Part shown: positions 36,354 to 45,432 of the stretch, one piece after another
How the letters are laid out: each line of letters starts with the position of its first letter
How positions within the stretch are numbered: the first letter of the stretch is position 1
Source of the DNA: Tissierella praeacuta DSM 18095
GTDB taxonomy: Bacteria; Bacillota; Clostridia; Tissierellales; Tissierellaceae
Length of the DNA: 64,000 nt
Assembly: GCF_900128955.1 (NCBI RefSeq)
Contig: NZ_FQTY01000009.1
Span: forward strand, 19,721 to 83,720
Direction of reading: 5' to 3'
Program-made: the position numbers and the translations under genes
Notes under the pieces: model-generated
Told to the model about the DNA's origin: nothing
What the model saw: the letters and a program-made list of their open reading frames with translations, nothing else
Database searches by the model: none

Positions 36354-37739
36354 ATGTTAAATAGATCAATAATTGAAGATATATTTTTTGAAGCACTATC
36401 ATGTGGTGGTGATTTCTGTGAAGTATTTATGGAAGATAACTTTTCTACAGAAATTGCCACTCTTGGTGGTAATATTGAAAGAGGTATGAGTGGAAGAGAC
36501 TTTGGTATAGGTATTAGAGTCTTTAAGGGGTTAAGTTCTGTATATGGATATACCAACGATTTATCTAAGGAAAATCTTATAAATATTACAAGAAGAATAA
36601 CAAAATCCTTTAAAGGTGATAAAAAAGAGACTGTATTAAACTTGGATAAAGCTATTGATTCAGTAAATCATCCCTATATAAATCTTCCTTCTGAAGTTGA
36701 TTTATCTAAGAAAATGGAATTTACAAAGAGGGCATACCAAGCTGGAATGGATTATGATGAGAAAATAACTCAAATGACGGTAAATTACTTAGATCAAGAG
36801 CAAAACGTACTTATAGCCAATACAGAAGGTGTCTATGTAGAAGATAAAAGAGTAAGAACAAGAATGTTAATTATTGCCGCAGCTGAACATAACGGACAAA
36901 TAGAAACTGGATATATTGGACCTGGTGCTTTAATGGGTACTGAATTCTATGACAAGATTAGTATAGAAGATTATGCAAGGGAAGCAGCTAGAAATGCTAA
37001 GATCATGGCAATGGCTGATTATTGTCCTGCTGGAAATATGCCAGTTGTTGTAGATAATGGATTTGGTGGACTAATGTTTCACGAGGCCTGTGGACATAGC
37101 TTAGAGGCTTCATCTGTAGCTAAGGGGCTTTCAGTTTTTTCAGATAGAATAGGAGAAAAGATAGCTTCTGATGTAGTTACTTTAATAGATGATGGTTCAA
37201 TAGTCAACTCTTGGGGTTCCCTTGGAGTAGATGATGAAGGTATGAGAACACAGAAAAATATCCTTATTGAAAATGGTATCCTAAAGGGATATATGATAGA
37301 TAAATTAAATGCTAGACGAATGAATATGAACCCTACAGCTTCAGGAAGAAGACAAAGCTATAGATTTGCTCCTACGTCACGCATGACTAATACTTATATA
37401 GATAAGGGTACTAGTACAAAGGAAGAAATAATTGGAAATACGGAAAAAGGATTATTTGCCAAATATCTTTCTGCAGGTTCCGTAAACCCAGCTACAGGTG
37501 ATTTTAACTTCTCTTTATCAGAAGCATATTTAATTAAAAATGGTAAAATAACTAAACCTGTTAAGGGAGCAACTCTAATAGGAAATGGCAATAAAATACT
37601 TCAGGATGTAGATATGGTAGGAAATAATCTCGAAATAGGACAAGGATATTGTTATGCAGGTAGTGGAGCATTATTCATTGGTGCAGGACAGCCTACCCTT
37701 AGGGTTAAGACCATGACTGTTGGTGGGAGGGAAGAATAG
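36354..37739 (+). CDS. tldD: TldD family metallopeptidase
   Basis: A 461-aa TldD/PmbA-family subunit. It has the zinc-protease motif HEACGHSLEA (HExxxH) in the middle and the conserved GRDFGIGIRVF and GSLGVDDEG segments. With TldE it degrades unfolded or modified peptides in the cytosol. The frame is open back to 36249, but ATG 36354 after AAGGGGGA gives the family N terminus. It follows oppF by 14 nt and precedes tldE by 2 nt, so peptide import and cleavage are in one operon. Confidence 0.92.
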   Translation: MLNRSIIEDIFFEALSCGGDFCEVFMEDNFSTEIATLGGNIERGMSGRDFGIGIRVFKGLSSVYGYTNDLSKENLINITRRITKSFKGDKKETVLNLDKAIDSVNHPYINLPSEVDLSKKMEFTKRAYQAGMDYDEKITQMTVNYLDQEQNVLIANTEGVYVEDKRVRTRMLIIAAAEHNGQIETGYIGPGALMGTEFYDKISIEDYAREAARNAKIMAMADYCPAGNMPVVVDNGFGGLMFHEACGHSLEASSVAKGLSVFSDRIGEKIASDVVTLIDDGSIVNSWGSLGVDDEGMRTQKNILIENGILKGYMIDKLNARRMNMNPTASGRRQSYRFAPTSRMTNTYIDKGTSTKEEIIGNTEKGLFAKYLSAGSVNPATGDFNFSLSEAYLIKNGKITKPVKGATLIGNGNKILQDVDMVGNNLEIGQGYCYAGSGALFIGAGQPTLRVKTMTVGGREE

Positions 37740-37741
37740 AT

Positions 37742-39091
37742 ATGGATAGAGATAAATTAATAGAGATATTATTTGAAAAAGCTAAAGCGTATAATATTGA
37801 GGAAGTAGAAGTCTATATCAATAAGGATTCATCCATAGATTTTAACATATATGAAGGTAAGTTAGAAAAATATGTGGTAGCAGAGGAAGAGAATTTATCT
37901 CTAAGGGGTATTTACAAAGGGAAAATGGGATATTCATATACGGAAAAATTAATGGAATATAGCTTAGATGAATTGATAAATAATTTAATTCAATATGCAG
38001 AAAATAATCATAGTGATGAAGTAGAAAAAATGTCTTCATCCATATTGGAAAGTAAGAAAACCGCTGGAAGGGAAAATTTATTAGGTAATTTTACAGAGGG
38101 AGATAAGATTGGATATTTATTGGATCTAGAGAAAAGAGCTTATGACTATGATAAACGAGTAAAGACCATAGATGATTGTAGTTATCAAGAAAAGATTCAA
38201 GAGGTATATATTAGAAATACTAAGGGACTGGAAGTAGAGGACAGACATACTATTGGTATAATAAGTCTTTCAGCTGTTGCAGAAGAAGGAAATAATATGC
38301 AAACAGGATATTCAAATTATGTATTCAATGAACTTTCTGAGAAGTATAAGGAAAAACTTATTGAAGATAGTGTCGGAGATGCTATAGGGATGTTAGGTGC
38401 AAAGGCTATAAAATCTGGTAATTATGAAATTATCCTTAGAAATAATGTAGCTGCAGATATGTTTAGTTATTTTTCTCCTATATTTTTAGGAAGCACAGTT
38501 CAGAAAAACCTATCTCTAATGAAAGGAAAACTAGGCTCAAAAGTAGCAGTGGATTTTTTCAACATAGTGGAAAATCCTTTAATGGAAAATGGAAAATATT
38601 ATAGAACCTTTGATGATGAAGGAACTGCTACCTATTCAAAATATATAATAGAAAATGGAATATTGAAGACTTTTCTTCATAACAATAAAACTGCTGAAAA
38701 AGATGGTGCAAAATCCACTGGAAATGGTTTTAGGATCTCACATAAATCGTCTATTGGAGTAATGTCTACAAATATGTATATTGAAGAAGGAGATAAATCT
38801 TTAGATGATATGGTAAAGAGCATGGAGAATGGTGTTATTATTACTGACATCCATGGATTACATGCAGGAATCAATCTGACATCAGGAGATTTTTCTCTAT
38901 CGTCAAATGGATTACTTGTGGAAAATGGGAAGGTAATCAGACCTTTATCTCAAATAACCATGGCAGGTAATTTATATACTATGCTGAAGGATATAAAATA
39001 TATAGGAAATGATATTAAGTTTTCTTATTCTAGAAGCTACTTCGGAGCTCCTTCTATTTATCTAGGTATCTTAACAATATCGGGTAAATAA
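37742..39091 (+). CDS. tldE: TldE/PmbA family protein
   Basis: A 449-aa partner of TldD. The PmbA fold is visible (EVEVYINKDSSIDFNIYEGKLEKY, GKMGYSYTEK, and DIHGLHAGINLTSGDFSL near the C terminus). It lacks the HExxxH motif, as expected for the TldE subunit, which shapes the active-site chamber. Start 2 nt after tldD with RBS GGGAGGGAAG inside that gene. Last gene of the opp operon; a terminator follows. Confidence 0.92.
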   Translation: MDRDKLIEILFEKAKAYNIEEVEVYINKDSSIDFNIYEGKLEKYVVAEEENLSLRGIYKGKMGYSYTEKLMEYSLDELINNLIQYAENNHSDEVEKMSSSILESKKTAGRENLLGNFTEGDKIGYLLDLEKRAYDYDKRVKTIDDCSYQEKIQEVYIRNTKGLEVEDRHTIGIISLSAVAEEGNNMQTGYSNYVFNELSEKYKEKLIEDSVGDAIGMLGAKAIKSGNYEIILRNNVAADMFSYFSPIFLGSTVQKNLSLMKGKLGSKVAVDFFNIVENPLMENGKYYRTFDDEGTATYSKYIIENGILKTFLHNNKTAEKDGAKSTGNGFRISHKSSIGVMSTNMYIEEGDKSLDDMVKSMENGVIITDIHGLHAGINLTSGDFSLSSNGLLVENGKVIRPLSQITMAGNLYTMLKDIKYIGNDIKFSYSRSYFGAPSIYLGILTISGK

Positions 39092-39141
39092 AAAAGCTTA
39101 TAAAGGATTTTCGCATAGGGTTTATTAGGCTAAAAAAAATA

Positions 39142-39175
39142 GAATAGCTAAGATTTACGGCTATTCCATTTTTTT
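39142..39175 (+). terminator. Intrinsic terminator of the opp-tld operon
   Basis: GAATAGC, 11-nt loop, GCTATTC, then T8. A smaller 8-bp stem (GAGACTGT/ACAGTCTC, 39196-39223) follows. Confidence 0.8.
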
Positions 39176-39315
39176 TAACCCTTTTACAATTATGAGAGAC
39201 TGTAAAAAAGATTAAACAGTCTCAGCATAGTGGAATGACAGGGTGCTGTTCACTTTGAAGCTGTTCATTTAAATTTTTATTCAATTGCTATCTGAAAGTC
39301 ATATATAAGCATTTT

Positions 39316-41307
39316 TTATTTTTTTAAATATTTATTAAACCAATTAGTTATCTCTTCTAGTCTTTTAATTCTATGGTTTGGTTTTCCTGAGCGGCTAAGT
39401 TCATGATTTTCTCCTCTAAACATAATTAGTCTAGAGTCTACACCATGATATTTTAAAGATGTAAACATTTGAATACCTTCAGGTAGCCAACAACGATAGT
39501 CTTCTTCAGAATGAATAAATAGAGTAGGGGTAACTACTTTATCTGCATATTTCATTGGAGAATGGAACCAAAGTTTTTCTACATCAGACCAAGGAGTAGC
39601 AGCTTGTTGGTCGTCTACAAAATAATATCCAATATCTGTAGTTCCAAATTTAGAAATCCAGTTAGAGATAGACCTTTGAGAGGCAGCAGCTCTAAACCTT
39701 TTAGTGTGACCTATTATCCAGTTAGTCATAAAACCACCATAAGAACCACCAGTAACTCCAATTCTTTCTCTATCTATAAAAGGATATTTTTCAAGAATTA
39801 GATCTGTGAATTTCATCAAATCATCATAATCTATGGTACCATATTTACCTCTTATATCTGCAAATTCATTTCCCTTTCCGTCTGAGCCTCTTGGATTACA
39901 GAAAAATACTGTATAGCCTTCATTTGCCCAGTATTGCATTTCATGATAAAATACTTCGCCATAAACAGTTTTCGGGCCACCATGGATATCTAATATTCCT
40001 GGATACTTTTTATTTTTATCAAAATCTACAGGTTTCATTATCCATCCATCAATAGTCACTCCATCTACTTCAAAACTTAGATGTTCAGGAGTAGATAATT
40101 TTTTTTCGTTTATTACCCATTCATTAAATTTAGTTAACTGGACTTCTTTCTTTTCTTCTAAACTATATAGTTCTTGAAGTCTAAGTCCCCTAAGACCTAT
40201 AAATTTTATATTTCCATTTAATACATCAAATCCATCTATAGAGCCATTATTTGTAGTTAGTTTTTCTATGTCTCCATTTTTATTTATTCTATTGATGTAA
40301 GAGTTATTTAATTCAGTAGTTATAAAGTATAGATGCTCACCATCTACTATTATAGATTTAGAGCTGCCATATCTGCAATCAGAGCCAACAGAGTTCCAAA
40401 TACTATAATCAAAATCATCCTTCGATATTTTATGGGCATTGGTGCCATCTAAATTCATTAGATAGAAATTTGGGTTTTCATTGACTCCATAGGATTTCAT
40501 ATTATGTCCTGTAAATATTATTTTATTTTCAAGAAAATCAGCAGAAAAGTAACTAAAAACATCTTCATGAGTTAACTTTTCTAATTTATCTTCTTTAATA
40601 TTATATAAATGTAAATCAGATTTTAATTGCATCTTATCCATATATGAACTGGCAACTATAAGGATTTTAGATTTATCTTTATTGAGTTTAAAACTTTCTA
40701 CTTCTGTAAACTCATCTGTAATAGGAGTAAGGATTTTGTCCCTTAAATTATAGATATAAAGTCTATTTCTTTTTTTATTTGTAAATCCTGTACCATTTGA
40801 CCAAAAAGGTATTTCGTCCAAAACTTCATAGTCTCTGCTTTCTTCCATATTTTTTATAGCTTTTTCCTTTTCTTCACCAGATAAATTTTTAATATTTGGA
40901 AGATTAGGGTCAAAGGCTGCAGTTATTAAAAGATTATTTTCATCTAAGATTTCAAGAGAATTTATTTTGAGTGGGATTTCAAATGACTTATTAGCCTCTC
41001 CCCCATTTATATTGATTTCATAATAAGTCGTAAACTCATCTTTTCTTTCTTTATCTTTTTTATTTCTTATGGCAGGGAAAAGAATTGTATTATTATCTTT
41101 CCATATAAAAGAGCTCTCTTCATCTAAGGATGTTAATTTAAACTCTGATTTCTTTTCTTCATTATAGATATAGATATTAGATAGATATTTATTTTCTTCT
41201 GTATCCATTCTATGTAGTATAAAACCTAGATTTTTACCATTAGGTGAAAATCTAATACATGATAAAAACTTATATTTTGTAAAGTCATCTAATTTTAAAT
41301 TTTCCAT
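39316..41307 (-). CDS. S9 family prolyl oligopeptidase/acylaminoacyl peptidase
   Basis: A 663-aa cytosolic serine peptidase. The N-terminal ~400 residues are a beta propeller (IRFSPNGKNLGFIL, YIYNLRDKILTPITD). The C-terminal alpha/beta hydrolase shows GILDIHGGPKTVYG, the nucleophile in GVTGGSYGGFMTN, the Asp in FIHSEEDYRCW and the His in RGENHELSRSG. It cleaves short peptides, adding to the peptidase set of this window. GGGGGGATG RBS. Single gene, convergent with tldE. Confidence 0.93.
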   Translation of the reverse strand: MENLKLDDFTKYKFLSCIRFSPNGKNLGFILHRMDTEENKYLSNIYIYNEEKKSEFKLTSLDEESSFIWKDNNTILFPAIRNKKDKERKDEFTTYYEININGGEANKSFEIPLKINSLEILDENNLLITAAFDPNLPNIKNLSGEEKEKAIKNMEESRDYEVLDEIPFWSNGTGFTNKKRNRLYIYNLRDKILTPITDEFTEVESFKLNKDKSKILIVASSYMDKMQLKSDLHLYNIKEDKLEKLTHEDVFSYFSADFLENKIIFTGHNMKSYGVNENPNFYLMNLDGTNAHKISKDDFDYSIWNSVGSDCRYGSSKSIIVDGEHLYFITTELNNSYINRINKNGDIEKLTTNNGSIDGFDVLNGNIKFIGLRGLRLQELYSLEEKKEVQLTKFNEWVINEKKLSTPEHLSFEVDGVTIDGWIMKPVDFDKNKKYPGILDIHGGPKTVYGEVFYHEMQYWANEGYTVFFCNPRGSDGKGNEFADIRGKYGTIDYDDLMKFTDLILEKYPFIDRERIGVTGGSYGGFMTNWIIGHTKRFRAAASQRSISNWISKFGTTDIGYYFVDDQQAATPWSDVEKLWFHSPMKYADKVVTPTLFIHSEEDYRCWLPEGIQMFTSLKYHGVDSRLIMFRGENHELSRSGKPNHRIKRLEEITNWFNKYLKK

Positions 41308-41370
41308 TTACATCCCCCCATTAATTCTTTAATGTATTCAACATATATTATATACTATTTATATATACAC

Positions 41371-41397
41371 GCAACCTTTTTAGAATACTGTAGTCTA
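41371..41397 (+). promoter_or_regulatory. Possible ECF-type promoter of the sigma factor operon
   Basis: GCAACC (41371-41376), 16 nt, then GTCTA (41393-41397). AAC in the -35 and a GTC-type -10 are typical of ECF sigma promoters, so the operon may be self-regulated. The match is short. Confidence 0.4.
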
Positions 41398-41417
41398 AAT
41401 AGTAAAGGAGGGTTAAG

Positions 41418-41960
41418 GTGGATAGAGATGAAGAAAAAGAACTTATAAGAAAACTAAAAAAAGGAAATGAAGAAGCATATATAGAACTTCTGGATAACTA
41501 CGGAAATAGGCTATTAAAAACTTGTTACCTAATCCTCAAGGATGAAAAAGATGCTGAGGATATAGTCCAAGATACTTTTTTAAAAGTATTTAAGCATATA
41601 GATTCTTTTATGGAGAATAGTTCCCTATATACTTGGGTTTATAGAATAGCATTAAATTTATGTAAGGATAAGCTGAAATCTAGAAAAGACTTTATTATAT
41701 ATGAAGATATAATAGAAAGTAAAGAGACAGTAGAAGAGCAAGTATTTGGCTCTATTGATAGAGAAATTTTAAAGAGAAAGTTATTTAGCCTAAACCATAT
41801 ATATAAGGAAATTCTGATATTATTTTATTTCGAAGAACTATCAATCAAAGAAATAGGAGAAATTTTGGAGGAAAAGGAAGGAACTATAAAAAGTAGATTA
41901 AGTAGGGGAAGGGTACTATTAAAGGAAGCCATTGAGAAAGGAGGAGAATTTAATGGATAA
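41418..41960 (+). CDS. ECF RNA polymerase sigma factor
   Basis: A 180-aa sigma-70 family protein of the extracytoplasmic function type. Region 2 (LLKTCYLILKDEKDAEDIVQDTFLKVFKHIDSF, TWVYRIALNLCKD) and region 4 (KEILILFYFEELSIKEIGEILEEKEGTIKSRLSRGR) are both complete; regions 1 and 3 are absent as expected. GTG start at 41418 with AAGGAGGG upstream. It overlaps the next gene by 8 nt, the usual sigma and anti-sigma arrangement. Confidence 0.92.
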   Translation: MDRDEEKELIRKLKKGNEEAYIELLDNYGNRLLKTCYLILKDEKDAEDIVQDTFLKVFKHIDSFMENSSLYTWVYRIALNLCKDKLKSRKDFIIYEDIIESKETVEEQVFGSIDREILKRKLFSLNHIYKEILILFYFEELSIKEIGEILEEKEGTIKSRLSRGRVLLKEAIEKGGEFNG

Positions 41961-42273
41961 AGACAGATTAGGTAATGAATTGAAGATAATAATGGAAGAT
42001 GAAACAAAAGATATGAAACTTTCTCAAGGACTAAGGGATAAGATATTAATTCATAGAAAGAAAACCCTAAGAGATAAAATAAGGGATTTTTTAAATAAAG
42101 AAATAGAATTGCCTCTTATACCTATAGTAGTAGGTTCTGCTTTACTATTTATTATTGCAGGAGTTCCAAAAGATATAATTTATAGAAGAGAAAATGTAAG
42201 GGTTGTAGATATTGGTTCATCTCAGATGATAATTAGAGATGAGAGGAGTGTGAGTCGAAGTCATGAAAATTAA
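41953..42273 (+). CDS. Probable anti-sigma factor, one membrane segment
   Basis: A 106-aa protein: ~60 charged cytosolic residues (LKIIMEDETKDMKLSQGLRD), one hydrophobic segment (LPLIPIVVGSALLFIIAGVP), and a ~35-residue outer tail. No ZAS zinc motif (HxxxCxxC) is seen. Size, topology and overlap with the sigma gene argue for an anti-sigma role. The frame is open from 41932, but ATG 41953 follows AAAGGAGGAG at 7-8 nt. Confidence 0.72.
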   Translation: MDKDRLGNELKIIMEDETKDMKLSQGLRDKILIHRKKTLRDKIRDFLNKEIELPLIPIVVGSALLFIIAGVPKDIIYRRENVRVVDIGSSQMIIRDERSVSRSHEN

Positions 42274-44398
42274 GGTGAAAGTAAAGACATTGATTTTAAT
42301 ATCTTTAGGAATATTGTTTTTTATTTTTGCAGTAATACCTTTTGCTAATATAGAGTTGGCTAATTATTTTAGTAATTCTAAGCCGGAAATTGCTGAAAAA
42401 CTATATGATTATTATTTAAGATATCCCATTGCCCTTAGAAAAGATGAGGCATTATATAAAAGTGCCCAAAGTACGATGAATGGGTTCAGTAGATATAATA
42501 TAATGATGGGTATGCAGCTAGGAGAAAAAACTTTAGATTATACTACTATAAATAATACTATAGATAAATATAAAAATATAATAAGAGATTATTCAAAGAG
42601 TGATTATTATACCTTAGCATATAAAGGTATATTAGATTCTTATATTTATCTAGGAGATAGTGATAATTTAAAAAAATGGATAGACTGGGGGAAGCTTCAA
42701 GATTATAAGAAAACAAAAGATATATCTGTTCTTTATGAAGGGTATAATTATTTTGCCAATAGAGAGTATAATAAGGCAGAAGAGTTGCTAAGCACCTTTG
42801 TTTTAGGAAATAATGACATGGATTATATATATTATTTTTTAAAGGGGCATATAGAATTTGCTAAGGAAGATTTTAATAAGGCATTGGAATATTATAATAA
42901 GGCCAGCGAAATTGGTTGGCAATATAGAACTGGTTTTTTTGGAAGTGTCGTTCCAGATGGAAGGAGATTTTGGCTAGATGAATTGGATTTTTATAAGGGA
43001 GAAAATAAGATAAAGGGAAGGGTAACTGCTGATGGTGTAGGTATTCCCTTTGTGGAAATATATTTGCAATATCCAAATCAAGGATATGCTTCCCGAGGAA
43101 TAGATTTTGTAGCTATAACGGATAAAGATGGATACTATGAAACTATTGGGATAAAAGAAGGAAGATATGATTTAGGAATAGGAATAGGAACTGCCATATT
43201 CTTTGATAAGGCATATCTGACAAAAAATGTATATAATCTTCAAGTATCAGATAATGTAGAATTTGACTTTGAATTTAAAACTCCTATGAAGGTAATTAGT
43301 CCAAAGCCAGAGGAACTAGTAGAAGGTAATAAATTTGAGGTAAAATGGGAGGAAGTAAATGAGGCAGATTACTATACTGTTCGAGCAGTTGCAATTGATG
43401 ATGGTTCTAGTATGACTGTATCTATAAGAGATGAAAATGGAAAAAATAAGATAAAAGGAAATAAGGCAGTATTTAATATAGAAATGCTAAAGAACTCTCC
43501 TACAGGATATTCCATGGATGATGATGAAATTGTAAATCCTGAGGCTATAATGGGGTATATACATGGAGAAACAATGATTCCTATTATAGTCAACGCCTAT
43601 GATAAAAATGGAAATATGTTAAGTAGTAGTGTTCCCATGACAAGCCGCTATGAAAATGTTCCAAGTATTAAGATAGTAGGAAAATTAACAGTAGGAGAAA
43701 AGTTAATAGTAAATAAAGAATACGAAAAGGCTGTAGGATATTATGAAAATCTACTTTTAGAAGACAAAGACAATATAAAAGCCTTATCCTATTTATCTAA
43801 GCTTTATATATTTGGATGGGGTAAAGGTACTAAAGATGTCCACAAAGCCATAGACTGTGGAACAAAAGTTTATAATTTAAGTGGAAATGCTGACGTAATC
43901 CTTAGGGTACTTGGTCAAATGAATTCTAATGATTATAGAGATAATAAAGAAATTATAAAAGAACTATTTGATATTATACCTAATGAGTATAGAGATATAT
44001 ATTTTTATTGGTATAGGGGGGAATATTATAGAGCATTAGGTGAATTTGAGAAAGCTAGGAAGGATTTCCTTTTTACAGATAATATTTTTCTTTCAGATAT
44101 TATATATATAGATTTATACTATGGTAAATATGAAAGAGCTATAGACTTTCTGAGAAATAATAATGTTAGGTTTTATTATATGAATAAGGGAAAGTTAATA
44201 GAAGGTATAGAACTATTAAGTAAATTACCTCAAGATGACAAAGAATATACAATATTTAGAGAATATCTTTTTAGGATACTAAAAAGAGAAGGAGATTATA
44301 ACTATAGAAAAGAAGATTTTGATAAAGTTTATAATAGCATAAAGAACCTTGGTATTAAGATTATTTTAAATGAAATAAAAATAGATAATAATTGGTAA
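42263..44398 (+). CDS. Membrane-anchored TPR protein with carboxypeptidase-regulatory-like domain
   Basis: A 711-aa protein. An N-terminal hydrophobic segment (TLILISLGILFFIFAVIPFA) anchors it, and the rest is probably outside the membrane. TPR-like repeats at ~150-230 and ~470-690 (YYENLLLEDKDNIKALSYLSKLY) flank a beta domain (~255-340, GRVTADGVGIPFVEIYLQ and AITDKDGYYETIGIKEGRYDL) of carboxypeptidase-regulatory type, and a fibronectin-like stretch (ISPKPEELVEGNKFEVKWEEV). The function is unknown; as third gene of the sigma operon it may be the envelope-stress effector or sensor. It overlaps the previous gene by 11 nt. Confidence 0.8.
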   Translation: MKIKVKVKTLILISLGILFFIFAVIPFANIELANYFSNSKPEIAEKLYDYYLRYPIALRKDEALYKSAQSTMNGFSRYNIMMGMQLGEKTLDYTTINNTIDKYKNIIRDYSKSDYYTLAYKGILDSYIYLGDSDNLKKWIDWGKLQDYKKTKDISVLYEGYNYFANREYNKAEELLSTFVLGNNDMDYIYYFLKGHIEFAKEDFNKALEYYNKASEIGWQYRTGFFGSVVPDGRRFWLDELDFYKGENKIKGRVTADGVGIPFVEIYLQYPNQGYASRGIDFVAITDKDGYYETIGIKEGRYDLGIGIGTAIFFDKAYLTKNVYNLQVSDNVEFDFEFKTPMKVISPKPEELVEGNKFEVKWEEVNEADYYTVRAVAIDDGSSMTVSIRDENGKNKIKGNKAVFNIEMLKNSPTGYSMDDDEIVNPEAIMGYIHGETMIPIIVNAYDKNGNMLSSSVPMTSRYENVPSIKIVGKLTVGEKLIVNKEYEKAVGYYENLLLEDKDNIKALSYLSKLYIFGWGKGTKDVHKAIDCGTKVYNLSGNADVILRVLGQMNSNDYRDNKEIIKELFDIIPNEYRDIYFYWYRGEYYRALGEFEKARKDFLFTDNIFLSDIIYIDLYYGKYERAIDFLRNNNVRFYYMNKGKLIEGIELLSKLPQDDKEYTIFREYLFRILKREGDYNYRKEDFDKVYNSIKNLGIKIILNEIKIDNNW

Positions 44399-44456
44399 AT
44401 AGTACAGTTGTGTCTTATATGGGATTGATACATGAGAAGAAGTATTTTGTTGTATT

Positions 44457-44485
44457 TTGTCATAAGAATTTTGAGTCTTTATAAC
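44457..44485 (+). promoter_or_regulatory. Sigma-A promoter candidate of the HDOD gene
   Basis: TTGTCA (44457-44462), 17-nt spacer, TATAAC (44480-44485). A second -10-like TATAAT lies at 44511-44516. Confidence 0.5.
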
Positions 44486-44551
44486 TATGTCGTATTTGAG
44501 TAATTTCGGGTATAATTATATAAAAAGGTAATTATGATTGGAGAGATTAAT

Positions 44552-45403
44552 ATGTCGAAACTTACTTTAGATTATATAGTCAATAAAGTAGAAGATATAA
44601 AAGTTTTACCGGAAATTATAAATAAAATAATAGCATTAACTGATGATCCAGATTCTACAGTACATGATATAGAGAAGGTAATATTACAAGATCAGGTTTT
44701 AACTACTAAAATTCTTAGACTTGCTAACTCTGCGTATTATGGTTATGCAAGGAAGATTTCTACTGTATCTCAAGCTACTGTCTTATTAGGCTTTCAGGCT
44801 ATAAAGGGCATAGCTCTTGCTTCTACAGTAAGGACATATCTGACAAAGGAATTAAAGGGGTATTCCTTAGAAAAAAATGAATTATGGTCTCAATCTCAAA
44901 CTTGTGCTATAATATCAAGATTTATAGCTAAAACCATAAAATATCCTAATCCAGAAGAGGCTTATATTGCTGGACTTCTTAGGGATATTGGGAAGACAAT
45001 TTTAAACCAACATATGGAGAGGGAATATATGGAGGTATTATCAAAGATGGAAGAAAATAATATATCCTTCTTAGAAGCAGAAAAAGAAGTATTGGGTTTT
45101 GGTCATGCTGAAGTAGGAGAAAAAGTGGCAGAGAAGTGGCTGCTTCCTAAAAAGCTAGTAGAGGCTATTGGTTACCATCATAATCCAGAAATGGCAACTA
45201 TAAATCCACTCTTAGTTTCTATAGTTCATGTTGCAGATGCTATTACTATGATGATGGGAGTAGGGCTTGGACTTGACGGTCTATCTTATGGATTATCTCC
45301 TATGGCATTGGATAATTTAGAATTAGATGAATTGGAATTTCAAAACATTATATCCCAAGTAGCAGATTTAATCAAAGATGAAGATAGTTTTTTAACAGCA
45401 TAA
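44552..45403 (+). CDS. HDOD domain protein
   Basis: A 283-aa protein that is almost entirely one HDOD domain, an HD-fold signalling module (VEDIKVLPEIINKIIALTDDP, LTTKILRLANSAYYG, ATVLLGFQAIKGIAL). The metal-binding HD is altered to RD in GLLRDIGK, as is normal in HDOD, so it is probably non-catalytic. Such proteins link to c-di-GMP, motility or stress control. ATG 44534 precedes the GGAGAG; ATG 44552 (7 nt spacing) is preferred. Single gene with a terminator. Confidence 0.88.
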   Translation: MSKLTLDYIVNKVEDIKVLPEIINKIIALTDDPDSTVHDIEKVILQDQVLTTKILRLANSAYYGYARKISTVSQATVLLGFQAIKGIALASTVRTYLTKELKGYSLEKNELWSQSQTCAIISRFIAKTIKYPNPEEAYIAGLLRDIGKTILNQHMEREYMEVLSKMEENNISFLEAEKEVLGFGHAEVGEKVAEKWLLPKKLVEAIGYHHNPEMATINPLLVSIVHVADAITMMMGVGLGLDGLSYGLSPMALDNLELDELEFQNIISQVADLIKDEDSFLTA

Positions 45404-45432
45404 AAAAGCAGATATGACTATCTGCTTTTTTT
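45404..45432. terminator. Bidirectional terminator
   Basis: AAAAGCAGATA-TGAC-TATCTGCTTTT with A and T tracts on both sides; shared by convergent genes. Confidence 0.88.
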
